Shown here: piece by piece, positions 1 through 8,912 of the stretch | Layout of the letters: each line of letters starts with the position of its first letter | How positions within the stretch are numbered: the first letter of the stretch is position 1 | From: Alphaproteobacteria bacterium | GTDB lineage: Bacteria > Pseudomonadota > Alphaproteobacteria > CACIAM-22H2 | DNA length: 64,000 nucleotides | Direction of reading: 5' to 3' | Assembly: GCA_017308135.1 (NCBI GenBank) | Contig: JAFKFM010000008.1 | Coordinates: 963,481-1,027,480, forward strand | The notes under the pieces: generated by a model | Databases searched by the model: none | Seen by the model: only the letters and a program-made list of their open reading frames with translations | Told to the model about the DNA's origin: nothing | Position numbers and translations under genes: made by a program

Positions 1-272
1 CGTTGAAGCTGCCCGCCACCGGCCCCGGCGGCACGGTGACGATGCTGGGCGTCAACAACCGCAATCTAAAAACGCTGAAGGTCGATCTGGCGACATTCGA
101 GCGTTTGGCGCCGATGGCGCCCAAAGATCGCCTGCTGGTCGCCGAAAGCGGGATCAAGACGTGCGCGGATATCGACCGCCTGACGAAGGCCGGTGCGGGC
201 GCCTTCCTGGTCGGCGAAAGCCTGATGCTGCAAGACGACGTCACCGCCGCGACGAAGGCTCTCATCGGATGA
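1..272 (+). CDS. trpC: Indole-3-glycerol phosphate synthase, C-terminal part
   Basis: TrpC closes the indole ring of tryptophan synthesis, converting carboxyphenylamino-deoxyribulose phosphate to indole-3-glycerol phosphate in the cytoplasm. Only the last 90 codons are inside the window (the frame starts at base 3). They show the late strands of the TIM barrel: 'GVNNRNLKT' carries the conserved Asn-Arg pair, 'VAESGIKT' the conserved Glu-Ser-Gly, and 'AFLVGESLM' the phosphate-binding Gly. The segment just before GVNNRNLKT ([11 protein letters not shown]) looks slightly longer and more Gly/Pro rich than is usual. The stop overlaps the moaC start as ATGA (269-272), so trpC, moaC and moeA are probably one transcript. 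Confidence 0.93.
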   Translation, partial: LKLPATGPGGTVTMLGVNNRNLKTLKVDLATFERLAPMAPKDRLLVAESGIKTCADIDRLTKAGAGAFLVGESLMLQDDVTAATKALIG

Positions 273-745
273 GCAAGCTCACCCATTTCGACGCCGCGGG
301 CAACGCGGTCATGGTCGATGTATCGGCCAAGGATGCGACGGAACGCGAAGCGATCGCGCGCGGACGCGTGGTGATGGATGCGGCGACGCTCGCGGAAATC
401 GTCGGGCGGCGGATCAAGAAGGGCGATGTGCTCGCCATCGCCCAGGTCGCGGGCATCATGGCCGCGAAGAAGACGCACGAATTAATCCCGCTCTGCCATC
501 CGCTGCTGCTGTCGTCCGTCAAAGTCGAGCTTTCGCCCAACGAGGCCGAGAACGCGGTCGAGATCGAAGCGCGCGTCAAGGTCACCGGCCAGACAGGCGT
601 GGAGATGGAAGCGCTGACGGCCGTGTCGGCAGCTGCCCTCACCGTCTACGACATGGTCAAAGCCATCGATCGCGGCATGCGCATCGAAAATATCCGCCTG
701 GTGCGCAAGACCGGCGGCAAATCCGGCACATTCGAACAAGCATGA
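269..745 (+). CDS. moaC: Cyclic pyranopterin monophosphate synthase MoaC
   Basis: MoaC makes cyclic pyranopterin monophosphate from the 3',8-cyclo-GTP product of MoaA, the first committed step of molybdenum cofactor synthesis. At 158 residues it has the normal family length. The conserved 'LCHPL' (75-79) carries His77, '[10 protein letters not shown]' (107-116) the substrate pocket, and Lys131 lies in 'MVKAID'; His77 and Lys131 fall at the same numbers as in the E. coli enzyme. The ATG at 269 shares four bases with the trpC stop and its own stop shares ATGA with moeA (742-745), which indicates translational coupling on both sides. An upstream in-frame extension to 161 lies inside trpC and is not needed. 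Confidence 0.97.
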   Translation: MSKLTHFDAAGNAVMVDVSAKDATEREAIARGRVVMDAATLAEIVGRRIKKGDVLAIAQVAGIMAAKKTHELIPLCHPLLLSSVKVELSPNEAENAVEIEARVKVTGQTGVEMEALTAVSAAALTVYDMVKAIDRGMRIENIRLVRKTGGKSGTFEQA

Positions 746-1938
746 TCCCGGTCGCGGAAGCCCAGCAACGCATCCTTGCCGGTCTTCGCGCGATCGGCGC
801 GGAGACGATCGGCCTCGACGCCGCGTTGGGTCGTACGCTCGCCGAGGATCTGCGCGCGCGCCTCACGCAGCCGTCCGCTCCCGTTTCGGCGATGGACGGC
901 TACGCCGTGCGCGCCGCCGATATCGCGTCGCTGCCCGCATCGCTCAAGCGCATCGGCCAAGCGCCCGCCGGCCATCCGTTCGACGGCAAAGTCGGGCAAG
1001 GCGAATGCGTGCGCATCTTCACCGGCGGCGAAGTGCCCGAAGGTGCCGACACGATTTTGATTCAAGAGGACGCCGAGGAAAGCGACGGCATCGTCCGCCC
1101 GAAGGAAAGCGTGAAGCGCGGCACTTATGTGCGTCCCGCCGGGCTCGATTTCCGCGAAGGCGACGTGGTCCTGCGCGAAGGCTTGACGCTCGATCCGCGC
1201 CATATCGGTTTGGCGGCCGCATCGAACCATGCATGGCTCAGCGTGCGCCGGCGTCCGCGTGTCGCCATTCTCGCGACCGGCGACGAAATCGTGTTGCCCG
1301 GCACTGCCCCCAAGAAAGGCCAGATCGTTTCGTCGAACGGTCCGTCGCTCGCGGCTTTCGTGCGCCGCGCGGGCGGCGAGCCGATCGTGTTGCCGATCGC
1401 GCCCGATGATCCGGCAGCGTTGAAGGAACTCGCGCGCGGGGCCGCCGGTGCGGATCTTCTCGTCACCTCGGGCGGCGCTTCCGTCGGCGAACACGATCTC
1501 GTGCGTTCGGCGTTGGGCGAAGAAGGCCTGTCGCTGGATTTCTGGCAGATCGCGATGCGCCCCGGCAAACCGCTGATGTTCGGCACGCTCGGCGCGATCC
1601 CGTTGCTCGGGCTTCCCGGCAATCCGGTGTCGGGCTTCGTCTGCGCGCATCTGTTCCTCGGCCCTGCCATCGCCAAGCTGCTCGGCAAAGCCGATGTGTT
1701 GCCGCAGCCTGTCGCGGCGAAACTCGGCCGCGATCTGCCCGCCAATGATCGGCGCGAAGATTATCTGCGCAGCGCATTGACGCGCGACGCGAGCGGCAAT
1801 CTGATCGCCACACCGTTCGAGAAACAGGACAGCTCGATGATCTCGGTCCTCGCCCGGGCCGATGCTTTGGCGATCCGCCCGGCGAGCGCGCCGGCCGCGC
1901 AAAAAGGCGATTCCATTTCCGTTCTCCCTCTGGCCTGA
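742..1938 (+). CDS. moeA: Molybdopterin molybdenumtransferase MoeA
   Basis: MoeA inserts molybdate into adenylylated molybdopterin, the last step of basic molybdenum cofactor assembly. The 398-residue protein has the family marks in order: 'MDGYA' at 51-55, '[11 protein letters not shown]' at 93-103, 'ATGDEIV' near 178-184, '[11 protein letters not shown]' at 242-252 and 'GLPGNP' near 290-295, followed by the C-terminal beta domain. Length matches the usual 400-410. It begins in the moaC stop (ATGA overlap). No moaA, moaE or mogA is visible here, so the rest of the pathway is encoded elsewhere. Pairing moaC-moeA between trpC and lexA is a familiar alphaproteobacterial order. Confidence 0.97.
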   Translation: MIPVAEAQQRILAGLRAIGAETIGLDAALGRTLAEDLRARLTQPSAPVSAMDGYAVRAADIASLPASLKRIGQAPAGHPFDGKVGQGECVRIFTGGEVPEGADTILIQEDAEESDGIVRPKESVKRGTYVRPAGLDFREGDVVLREGLTLDPRHIGLAAASNHAWLSVRRRPRVAILATGDEIVLPGTAPKKGQIVSSNGPSLAAFVRRAGGEPIVLPIAPDDPAALKELARGAAGADLLVTSGGASVGEHDLVRSALGEEGLSLDFWQIAMRPGKPLMFGTLGAIPLLGLPGNPVSGFVCAHLFLGPAIAKLLGKADVLPQPVAAKLGRDLPANDRREDYLRSALTRDASGNLIATPFEKQDSSMISVLARADALAIRPASAPAAQKGDSISVLPLA

Positions 1939-1970
1939 ATTCGCCGCAGCTTTCCGGTTGTGGATAAGGC

Positions 1971-1999
1971 TTGACCGAGGGCACGAACCGAACTAGAAC
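1971..1999 (+). promoter_or_regulatory. lexA promoter with SOS (LexA) box over the -10
   Basis: A sigma-70-like promoter TTGACC (1971-1976), 17-base spacer, TAGAAC (1994-1999) lies in the moeA-lexA gap. The direct repeat GAAC-N7-GAAC occupies 1985-1988 and 1996-1999 and so covers the -10 hexamer. GTTC-N7-GTTC, which is the same site read on the other strand, is the established LexA operator of alphaproteobacteria. Occupation by LexA would block polymerase, giving autoregulation. The predicted transcript starts near 2006, leaving a leader of about 158 nt before the lexA ATG. Confidence 0.8.
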
Positions 2000-2163
2000 A
2001 TTCATAGTCCGTTGCACCTCTGTTTTCGACATGTTGTCGGGTGGTGCAGCGGGACACCCCATCGGTGGCGCTTTTTAGTGCAATCGGCCGGGTGCCCCGT
2101 CGGACCCCGATCAACCCCGCCTGCCCGGCGTTTCCGGGCGGGCCCGCGACGCGAGGGCGAACC

Positions 2164-2910
2164 ATGCTGACGCGCAAACAATACGAATTGCTGCTGCTGA
2201 TCAATCAGCGGCTGACCGAGATCGGCGTCCCGCCCTCGTTCGACGAGATGAAGGATGCGCTGGGTCTCAAATCCAAGTCGGGCATCCATCGCCTGATCAC
2301 GGGGCTGGAAGAACGCGGCTTCATCCGCCGCCTGCCCCATCGCGCGCGCGCGCTGGAAGTCGTGCGCCTGCCCGACAATCTGGCGGCGCAAGGCGTCAAG
2401 CCCGCGTCGAACACCGCGATGCCGGCGGCCGAAGCCGCCGCCACGCGCGGCTTCCGTCCGCAGCTCATTCGCGGCGACGGCAAGATGCCGCTGGGCGGTG
2501 CCGCCGTCGCCAACGCCAACGAAGTGGTGAAGCTGCCGCTTTACGGGCGCATCGCCGCCGGTCTGCCGATCGAAGCGGTGCGCGATACGTCCAACGCGAT
2601 CGACGTGCCGCCGTCGCTGCTGGGCAGGGGCGATCATTTCGCGCTGGAAGTCGCCGGCGATTCGATGATCGAAGCCGGCATCCTGGATGGCGACACGGTC
2701 ATCATCCAGAAGGCCGAAGGCGCCGAGAACGGGCAGATCGTCGTGGCGCTGATCGACGAACAGGAAGTGACGCTGAAGCGCTTCCGCCGCCGCGGTGCTT
2801 CGATCGCGCTGGAACCGGCGAACAAGAACTACGAAACCCGCATCTTCGGGCCCGACCGCGTGCGCGTGCAGGGCAAGATGGTCGCGCTGGTGCGCAAGTT
2901 CGACGGCTAG
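2164..2910 (+). CDS. lexA: LexA, SOS response repressor and self-cleaving protease
   Basis: LexA represses DNA-damage genes and cleaves itself when RecA filaments form. Residues 1-70 are the winged helix-turn-helix ('[15 protein letters not shown]', '[17 protein letters not shown]'). A linker rich in Ala and Pro follows (about 75-120). The protease domain has the Ala132-Gly133 scissile bond in 'GRIAAGLP', Ser167 in 'GDSMIEAG' and Lys205 in 'EVTLKRF', so the catalytic dyad is complete. At 248 residues it is in the alphaproteobacterial range. The ATG at 2164 was chosen because the family starts with M-L-T-x-K-Q and GAGGG lies just upstream; the frame stays open back to 2041 without homology. 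A LexA box sits in its own promoter. Confidence 0.97.
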   Translation: MLTRKQYELLLLINQRLTEIGVPPSFDEMKDALGLKSKSGIHRLITGLEERGFIRRLPHRARALEVVRLPDNLAAQGVKPASNTAMPAAEAAATRGFRPQLIRGDGKMPLGGAAVANANEVVKLPLYGRIAAGLPIEAVRDTSNAIDVPPSLLGRGDHFALEVAGDSMIEAGILDGDTVIIQKAEGAENGQIVVALIDEQEVTLKRFRRRGASIALEPANKNYETRIFGPDRVRVQGKMVALVRKFDG

Positions 2911-2944
2911 CGCCGCCAACTCCTTAGCCTTTCCGATGGGCCGG

Positions 2945-2973
2945 AAAACCCTGGGGGAAACCCCGGGGTTTTT
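2945..2973. terminator. Bidirectional intrinsic terminator between lexA and comEC
   Basis: A 12-bp stem, AAAACCCTGGGG (2945-2956) and CCCCGGGGTTTT (2961-2972), encloses a GAAA loop (2957-2960). Only one pair is a wobble. A-rich on one side and T-rich on the other, it can end transcription of lexA (+) and of comEC (-), which converge here. Confidence 0.85.
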
Positions 2974-2978
2974 CGTTT

Positions 2979-5132
2979 TCAGCGCCGGAATTCGGGCTCG
3001 CGCAAGCGCGGCGGCGAAACCCACGGGCGCTGGCCTTGCGCCGCGCGCACGGTTTCGATCCGCAACGCGCCGTCCTTGATCCAGATCGCGTGCGCCCCGT
3101 CGGCCAGCAGATCCATGCGATCGATCGCGCGCCCGGTCATGCGCCGGCAGGTCGCGTAAAGCGCCACGGGCGCGATCGTCAGATCCGTGTCGCGGCAGGC
3201 GATGGGAAGTGCGCGCGGCTGGCGCACCAGCGCCACCGTCGCGCCGTTCGCGCGATAGACGCAATGCGAGACTGCGCAATCGAGTCTGCCGTCGAGCGAT
3301 TTGCCGATGCGCGGCCAGGACTCGATGCCTTCGTCGATCTCGCCGTCGCGGCGCAGCCAGGTTTCGCGCGCGAATCCGCCGCCGCGCGGGCGCGACAGCA
3401 TCAAGCGTCCCGCCTCGTCGCGCACCGCCATCAAACGCCCGTCGCCGGAGACGAGGATATGCGGCGGCTCGACCGTGGCGAGCGACAGCAATCCCGCGAT
3501 CACGGCGGGGGCACCGGCAAGGCGCACACGGCCGGTCCACAGGCACAGCCACAATCCACCGAACGCCGTCAGCGCCATGCCCCAGAGCGGCATCGCGGGG
3601 AAAAGTGCTACCGCTCCGTCGAGCCCCGCGACCCAGCGCGCGATATCGAGCAAGCGGTCGATGCCCCAGCCCATCGGGATCAGCGCCCAGGATTCGAGAC
3701 CGAAGGGAAACAGCAATCCCGCGACGATCGCCCACGGCATGATCCATAGGCCGGTGAGCGGCACACCGAGGAAATTCGCGAGCAAGCCGAACGCCGCGAA
3801 GCGATTGAAATGGTAGAGCGCGAAAGGGGCACTCGCGAACCCCGCGACGACCGACGTCATCGTGGCGCCCGCGAACCACACGAACGCACGGCGCGTCCAG
3901 CGCCGGTCGGCGCGCCAGCGCTGGAACGTGTCGCGCGAGGCTTCCCACGCCGCGACGAGTGCCACGACCGCGCCGAACGACATTTGGAACGAAGCACTCA
4001 GCAGACTTTCGGGCCGGAAGGCGAGGATCGCGGCGGCGGCCCAGGCAACCAAACGCAGCGTGATCGCCGTGCGGTCGATCAACACGGCAAGCAGCACGAT
4101 GCCGGTCATCAACCAAGATCGTGTCGTCGGCACGCTCGCCACCGCGAAGAACGTATAGAAGGTGATTGCCGTCAGCGCGGCGAGGGCCGCGATCTTCTTG
4201 GTGTCGGTGCCCAACGCGATCGCCGGTACGAAGGCGAGCAGCAAGCGGATCGCGAAGAACACGATGCCCGCGACCATGCCGATATGCAGGCCCGAGATCG
4301 ACAGAATGTGTTGAAGGCCTGAATCGCGGAAGGCTTCGAGTGCCTCTTGCGAAACAGCGCCCTGCTCGCCCGCGATCAGCGCGGCGGCGATGGGCCCCGC
4401 CGGCGGCGGCAGTGTTTCAAGAATGCGGCGCGACACCTCCGCCCGCCAGCGCGCGAGCGTTTGCATCGGCATCGAAACGGGTGCCCGCGCGACGACAAGG
4501 GGTGCGTCGAGCGCGTAGCCCACCCCGCCCAAACGTTCGAACCAGGCTTGGCGCGTGAAGTCGAACGCGCCGGGGGCGCTGGGCCCCGGCGGGGGCATCA
4601 CGAAGGCGCGCGCCACGCGGATATCGTCGCCGGGCGCGAAAGCGCCGAGCTTCGCGTCGATCCGCAAGCGCACGGTCTCCGGCGTCGCCGCCGGATCGAG
4701 CCCCGCGATCGACAAGCGGTCGAGCGTCACGCGCGTTCCTTCGGGGCGCAAAGCGAGTTCGATCACACGGCCTTCGATCGCGACGGGACCGATCCGCTTT
4801 TCGATCACCGGGGCGGCGACATCCTGCGCGCGGATTTGCGCCAACGCGAAACCCGTGCTCGCCGCCAGCAAAGCCGCCGCCAGCACGCGCACCGAACCGA
4901 CGCTGCGACCGAGAATCAGGAAGGCCAAAGCCATCGCGGCGAAGGCGGGCGCGATCCAGAAATCCGGCTCCACCGACAGCGCGAAATACGCGCCCGTGCC
5001 GGTGCCGAACGCGACCGGCAGCCACAGCACCAGCCGGCCGCGCATCGCTTCGCCGGTACGAACGACGAACCCGGCGAGCCCGTCCGTCCTTGCGGGCAGC
5101 GCAAGAGCGTCGGGCGGATCGAAACGATGCAT
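2979..5132 (-). CDS. comEC: ComEC/Rec2 family inner-membrane protein without an intact metallo-beta-lactamase domain
   Basis: ComEC forms the inner-membrane channel for single-stranded DNA in natural transformation. The 717-residue protein has an N-terminal DUF4131-type region with several membrane helices (about 30-110), then the Competence domain with the hallmark 'LSISGLHIGMVAG' (near 275) and many hydrophobic segments to about 540. In full-length ComEC the C-terminus is a metallo-beta-lactamase fold; here the last 170 residues contain no HxHxDH metal motif, so a nuclease activity is unlikely. Whether this cell is transformable cannot be told from this gene. It is divergent from gltX (94 bp apart) and convergent with lexA. 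Confidence 0.88.
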   Translation of the reverse strand: MHRFDPPDALALPARTDGLAGFVVRTGEAMRGRLVLWLPVAFGTGTGAYFALSVEPDFWIAPAFAAMALAFLILGRSVGSVRVLAAALLAASTGFALAQIRAQDVAAPVIEKRIGPVAIEGRVIELALRPEGTRVTLDRLSIAGLDPAATPETVRLRIDAKLGAFAPGDDIRVARAFVMPPPGPSAPGAFDFTRQAWFERLGGVGYALDAPLVVARAPVSMPMQTLARWRAEVSRRILETLPPPAGPIAAALIAGEQGAVSQEALEAFRDSGLQHILSISGLHIGMVAGIVFFAIRLLLAFVPAIALGTDTKKIAALAALTAITFYTFFAVASVPTTRSWLMTGIVLLAVLIDRTAITLRLVAWAAAAILAFRPESLLSASFQMSFGAVVALVAAWEASRDTFQRWRADRRWTRRAFVWFAGATMTSVVAGFASAPFALYHFNRFAAFGLLANFLGVPLTGLWIMPWAIVAGLLFPFGLESWALIPMGWGIDRLLDIARWVAGLDGAVALFPAMPLWGMALTAFGGLWLCLWTGRVRLAGAPAVIAGLLSLATVEPPHILVSGDGRLMAVRDEAGRLMLSRPRGGGFARETWLRRDGEIDEGIESWPRIGKSLDGRLDCAVSHCVYRANGATVALVRQPRALPIACRDTDLTIAPVALYATCRRMTGRAIDRMDLLADGAHAIWIKDGALRIETVRAAQGQRPWVSPPRLREPEFRR

Positions 5133-5226
5133 GGGGCGGGGCCATGTGCTAGGCAGTGGCCGCGCCGGGCAGGTCCCGGCGGTCCGTCCCGCCTATCTCA
5201 AGTTTTGGATTTAATACGGTTTTCCT

Positions 5227-6636
5227 ATGAGCGACAAGATCGTCTGCCGTTTCGCACCGTCCCCCACCGGCTATCTGCATATCGGGGGTGCGCGGACGGC
5301 GTTGTTCAACTGGCTTTACGCCAAGCGTTTCGGCGGCACGTTCCGCCTGCGCATCGAGGATACGGACCGCGCGCGCTCCACGCCCGAAGCGACCGCCGCC
5401 ATCCTCGACGGCATGAAGTGGCTCGGCCTCGATTGGGACGGCGAGGTCGTCCACCAATTCGCGCGTATGGATCGTCATGCGGAAGTCGCGAACCAATTGC
5501 TCGCCTCGGGCGGCGCCTATCATTGCTATGCGAGCCCGCAGGAACTCGACGACATGCGCGCGGCGCAGAAAGCCGCCGGCAAGCCGATCCGCTATGACGG
5601 CCGCTGGCGCGACCGTGATCCCAAGGACGCGCCCGAAGGCGTCAAACCCGTCGTGCGCTTGAAGGCGCGCCAGGACGGCGTGACCGTGATCCGCGACCGC
5701 GTGCAAGGCGACGTGACGATCGGCAACGATCAACTCGACGACATGATCCTGCTGCGCGCCGACGGCACGCCGACCTACATGTTGTCGGTCGTCGTCGACG
5801 ATTACGACATGGGTGTGACGCATGTCATTCGCGGCGACGACCATCTGAACAACGCCGCGCGCCAGATGCAGTTGATCGAGCGTTTGGGCTGGCCCACGCC
5901 GGTCTACGCGCATATCCCGCTGATCCACGGGGCCGACGGCGCGAAGCTTTCCAAGCGCCACGGCGCGCTGGCGGTCGATGCCTATCGCGATATGGGTTAT
6001 CTGCCCGAGGCGATGCGCAACTACCTGCTGCGTCTGGGCTGGGCGCATGGCGACGAGGAAATCATTTCGACCGCCAAGGCGATCGAATGGTTCGATATCG
6101 ACGCGGTCGGCCGATCGGCCTCGCGCTTCGATTTCAAGAAGCTCGACAATCTCAACGGCCATTACATGCGCGAGACCGCCGACGACGTGTTGTTCGGCCA
6201 CGCCGCGCCGCTGATCGAGAAGGAAGCCGGTGTCGCGATCTCGCCCGAGGGCAAGACGCGACTGATCGCCGGCATGGGCGGACTGAAAGCGCGCGCCAAG
6301 ACGCTGCTGGAACTCGCCAAGGCGGCGGTGTTCTACGTGCGCAGCCGCCCCCTCGCCCTTGACGACGGCGCAAAGAAGCTTCTCGCGGGCGATGCGAAAG
6401 CCAATCTCGCCAAGGGCCGCGACCTGTTGGCGCAGGCGGCGGATTGGAATGCCGCTTTCCTCGAAGAAACCTTCCGCAAGGCGGCGGAAGCCGAGGGTGC
6501 GAAGCTCGGCCTGCTGGCCCAGCCGCTGCGCGGCGCCTTGACCGGCCAAGCCACGTCGCCGCCGATTTTCGAAGTCATGGCCATTCTGGGCAAGGACGAG
6601 ACGCTCGGCCGGATCGACGACGCTTTAGCGGCATAG
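5227..6636 (+). CDS. gltX: Glutamate--tRNA ligase
   Basis: A class I aminoacyl-tRNA synthetase that charges tRNA with glutamate. The 469-residue protein starts '[20 protein letters not shown]' with the HIGH signature at 17-20 and has the KMSKS-type loop 'KLSKR' at 240-244. Length fits the bacterial GluRS. Many alphaproteobacteria carry two GluRS genes, one of which makes Glu-tRNA(Gln) for GatCAB; a second copy is not in this window, so I cannot say which type this is. The ATG at 5227 gives the canonical N-terminus. It is followed, after 204 bp, by gltA on the same strand. Confidence 0.96.
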   Translation: MSDKIVCRFAPSPTGYLHIGGARTALFNWLYAKRFGGTFRLRIEDTDRARSTPEATAAILDGMKWLGLDWDGEVVHQFARMDRHAEVANQLLASGGAYHCYASPQELDDMRAAQKAAGKPIRYDGRWRDRDPKDAPEGVKPVVRLKARQDGVTVIRDRVQGDVTIGNDQLDDMILLRADGTPTYMLSVVVDDYDMGVTHVIRGDDHLNNAARQMQLIERLGWPTPVYAHIPLIHGADGAKLSKRHGALAVDAYRDMGYLPEAMRNYLLRLGWAHGDEEIISTAKAIEWFDIDAVGRSASRFDFKKLDNLNGHYMRETADDVLFGHAAPLIEKEAGVAISPEGKTRLIAGMGGLKARAKTLLELAKAAVFYVRSRPLALDDGAKKLLAGDAKANLAKGRDLLAQAADWNAAFLEETFRKAAEAEGAKLGLLAQPLRGALTGQATSPPIFEVMAILGKDETLGRIDDALAA

Positions 6637-6687
6637 CCGCCCGGCGATTACGGCAGGGCCCAGGGCTGAGATATCATCACCCTGCCC

Positions 6688-6716
6688 TTGCCAAAATCCG
6701 GCGGCTGGGCTCCAAT
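6688..6716 (+). promoter_or_regulatory. Candidate gltA promoter
   Basis: TTGCCA (6688-6693), a 17-base spacer and TCCAAT (6711-6716) match sigma-70 at five and four of six positions. It would give a leader of about 118 nt before gltA; the leader contains the palindrome GGCCCGTCCGGGCC near 6741-6754. Just upstream, GGCAGGG (6652-6658) and CCCTGCC (6680-6686) can pair across a 21-base loop and may mark the end of gltX, though no T-run follows. Confidence 0.35.
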
Positions 6717-6840
6717 GCCGCAACTGCGAAATGCCGAGGCCCGTCCGGGCCTAAACGGGGGCCCATCCAGGCCCCATACCCATGCTTCATACGAGGAGCG
6801 AAGTCCGCGCTCCGCACTCCAGCAAATCGAGGGGAACCGC

Positions 6841-8136
6841 ATGTCGAAATCCGTGACCTTGACCGACAAAGCCACCGGGAAAGACTACAATTTCCCCGTC
6901 CTGTCGGGCAGCGTGGGCCCCGACGTCATCGACGTGCGCAAGCTCTACACGGACACCGGCTTCTTCACCTACGACCCGGGCTACACCTCGACCGGCGCTT
7001 GCAAGTCGGCGATCACCTATATCGACGGCGACCAGGGCATTCTTCTGCATCGCGGCTACGCGATCGAAGACCTCGCCGAGAAGAGCGACTTCATGGAAGT
7101 CGCCTATCTGATCCTGAAGGGCGAGTTGCCCAACGCCGATCAGAAGAAGCAGTTCGACCGCGACATCACGCTGCACACGATGTTGCACGAGCAGATCAAC
7201 CGCTTCTTCTCCGGCTTCCGCCGCGACGCGCACCCGATGGCGGTGATGTGCGGCGTGGTCGGCGCGCTCTCGGCCTTCTATCACGACAGCCTGGACATCG
7301 CGGATCCGCACCAGCGGATGATCGCGTCGTACCGCCTGATCGCGAAGATGCCGACCATCGCGGCGATGGCCTACAAATATTCGATCGGCCAGCCGTTCAT
7401 GTACCCGCAGAACAACCTGCCCTACGCCGACAACTTCCTGCAGATGACCTTCGGCGTGCCGTGCGAGCCCTATAAGGTCAATCCCGTCCTCGCCAAGGCG
7501 ATGGACCGCATCTTCATCCTGCACGCCGACCACGAGCAGAACGCGTCGACATCGACCGTGCGTCTGTCGGGTTCGTCGGGCGCCAATCCGTTCGCCTGCA
7601 TCGCGGCGGGCATCGCCACGTTGTGGGGCCCGGCGCATGGCGGTGCGAACGAAGCCGTGCTGAAGATGCTGGCGGAGATCGGCCACAAGGACCGCATCCC
7701 CGAATTCATCAAGCGCGTGAAGGATAAGAACGAAGGCGTGCGCCTGATGGGCTTCGGGCACCGCGTCTACAAGAACTACGATCCGCGCGCCAAGGTGATG
7801 GCCAAGACCTGCCAGGAAGTGCTGGGCGAGCTCGGCATCAAGAACGATCCGCTGCTCGACATCGCTGTCGAACTGGAGCGTATCGCGTTGCAGGACGAGT
7901 ATTTCGTCTCGAAGAAGCTGTACCCGAACGTCGATTTCTATTCGGGCATCATCCTGAAGGCGATGGGCTTCCCCACCGCCATGTTCACGGCGCTGTTCGC
8001 GCTCGCCCGTACCGTGGGCTGGATCGCCCAGTGGAACGAGATGATCGAGGACCCGGAACAGAAGATCGGCCGTCCGCGCCAGCTCTATACCGGCCCGGCG
8101 CACCGCCCCTTCGTCCCGCTCGACAAACGCGCCTAA
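6841..8136 (+). CDS. gltA: Citrate synthase (type II, hexameric class)
   Basis: Citrate synthase condenses acetyl-CoA and oxaloacetate to open the TCA cycle. At 431 residues it matches the Gram-negative NADH-sensitive class. Active-site segments are present: '[11 protein letters not shown]' near 62-72, '[10 protein letters not shown]' near 263-272, '[14 protein letters not shown]' near 304-317 and 'DFYSGI' near 365, supplying the catalytic His and Asp residues. The ATG at 6841 follows a GAGGGG Shine-Dalgarno sequence; the frame is open back to 6688 but that stretch has no family similarity. A strong terminator follows at 8151. Confidence 0.97.
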   Translation: MSKSVTLTDKATGKDYNFPVLSGSVGPDVIDVRKLYTDTGFFTYDPGYTSTGACKSAITYIDGDQGILLHRGYAIEDLAEKSDFMEVAYLILKGELPNADQKKQFDRDITLHTMLHEQINRFFSGFRRDAHPMAVMCGVVGALSAFYHDSLDIADPHQRMIASYRLIAKMPTIAAMAYKYSIGQPFMYPQNNLPYADNFLQMTFGVPCEPYKVNPVLAKAMDRIFILHADHEQNASTSTVRLSGSSGANPFACIAAGIATLWGPAHGGANEAVLKMLAEIGHKDRIPEFIKRVKDKNEGVRLMGFGHRVYKNYDPRAKVMAKTCQEVLGELGIKNDPLLDIAVELERIALQDEYFVSKKLYPNVDFYSGIILKAMGFPTAMFTALFALARTVGWIAQWNEMIEDPEQKIGRPRQLYTGPAHRPFVPLDKRA

Positions 8137-8150
8137 CCGAGCTACGAACA

Positions 8151-8184
8151 CCCCGAGCCCGCGAACAACGCGGGCCGGGGTTTT
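8151..8184 (+). terminator. Intrinsic terminator after gltA
   Basis: CCCCG-A-GCCCGC pairs with GCGGGC-CGGGG across a GAACAAC loop, one bulged A in the stem, and TTTT follows at 8181-8184. The stem starts 14 bp after the gltA stop. Confidence 0.82.
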
Positions 8185-8201
8185 CCCCCGGGAGGAATGC
8201 C

Positions 8202-8393
8202 GTGCTGAACGCCAAACGCCAGGAACGCGTCGAATTCGTGCCCGCCGCCCGTCTCGGGTCGATGCTGGGCCGCCGCCGTTTGCCCCCCGCCGCCAACGAC
8301 AACCAGCCCGGTTTGGCGCGTATCGCGCGTTGGGCCGGCTTCGCGATGTTCTTGATCGCGTTCGGCGTTTTCGCCCTCAAAGCGGGCGTCTGA
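8202..8393 (+). CDS. Small single-pass membrane protein of unknown function
   Basis: A 63-residue reading frame starts at a GTG (8202) placed five bases after a perfect GGAGGA Shine-Dalgarno sequence (8191-8196). Residues 1-40 are basic and polar, with several Arg/Lys and the string 'PPAANDNQPG'; residues about 45-61 ('WAGFAMFLIAFGVFAL') form one transmembrane helix, so a small inner-membrane protein with a cytoplasmic basic N-terminus is expected. It lies immediately after the gltA terminator and before a second hairpin. The frame is open further upstream inside gltA, but the ribosome site fixes the start. I do not recognise the family and give no function. Confidence 0.6.
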   Translation: MLNAKRQERVEFVPAARLGSMLGRRRLPPAANDNQPGLARIARWAGFAMFLIAFGVFALKAGV

Positions 8394-8409
8394 GACCGGC
8401 TTTGGCCGG

Positions 8410-8434
8410 CCCCCGCTTGGGGGACCGGCGCCGG
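8410..8434. terminator. Possible terminator between the small membrane gene and gloA
   Basis: CCCCC-GCTT-GGGGG (8410-8423) is a perfect hairpin, followed by the palindrome ACCGGCGCCGGT. It lies where a + strand and a - strand gene converge. The T-run is short (TTT), so termination strength is uncertain. Confidence 0.4.
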
Positions 8435-8439
8435 TTTCC

Positions 8440-8829
8440 TTACTTCTCGATCAATTCGATCTTGTAGCCATCCGGATCCTCGATGAAGGCGATCACGGTC
8501 GTGCCGTGCTTCATCGGCCCCGGCGGACGGGTGATTTTCACGCCCGATTCGCCCAGCTTTTTGCACACGCCGTAGATATCCTTCACGCCCAGCGCCAAAT
8601 GGCCGAAACCGTCGCCCAGATTATAGGGCGCGTGGTCCCAATTATGGGTGAGCTCGATCACCGTGTTCGTCGCTTCGTCGCCGTAGCCGACGAAGGCGAG
8701 CGTGAATTTGCCGTCGGGATAGTCGCTTTTGCGCAGCAATTTCATGCCGAGCTTGTCGCAATAGAAGGCGATCGACTTGTCCAAGTCGAACACGCGTATC
8801 ATCGTATGCAGCATCCGGAATTCGGTCAT
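8440..8829 (-). CDS. gloA: Lactoylglutathione lyase (glyoxalase I)
   Basis: Glyoxalase I isomerises the hemithioacetal of methylglyoxal and glutathione to S-lactoylglutathione, detoxifying a glycolytic by-product. The 129-residue protein has the two beta-alpha-beta-beta-beta modules of the VOC fold. Metal ligands are visible: His8 in 'MLHTMIRV', Glu in 'TVIELTHN', His in 'FGHLALGV' and Glu in 'GYKIELIE' at the C-terminus. This is the short, nickel-type bacterial form. It is transcribed alone, divergent from the dehydrogenase at 8913 (83 bp gap). Confidence 0.94.
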   Translation of the reverse strand: MTEFRMLHTMIRVFDLDKSIAFYCDKLGMKLLRKSDYPDGKFTLAFVGYGDEATNTVIELTHNWDHAPYNLGDGFGHLALGVKDIYGVCKKLGESGVKITRPPGPMKHGTTVIAFIEDPDGYKIELIEK

Positions 8830-8912
8830 CGCGTCGGGCTCCCCTAAGAGGGCGGCAGAATGGCGCGTCGCGGGGCTTTGCGCCAGCCCCCGAAACGCTG
8901 TAGGACGGCGCC

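Noticed and set aside
646..1902. A 418-codon open frame on the - strand opposite moeA; likewise 5149-6549 opposite gltX and 6787-8151 opposite gltA
   Set aside because: Each lies entirely within a confidently identified gene on the other strand and has no homology-like features.
2041..2163. In-frame GTG extension of lexA by 41 codons
   Set aside because: LexA proteins begin at the Met-Leu-Thr-x-Lys-Gln segment; the extension is a Pro/Arg-rich leader with no similarity.
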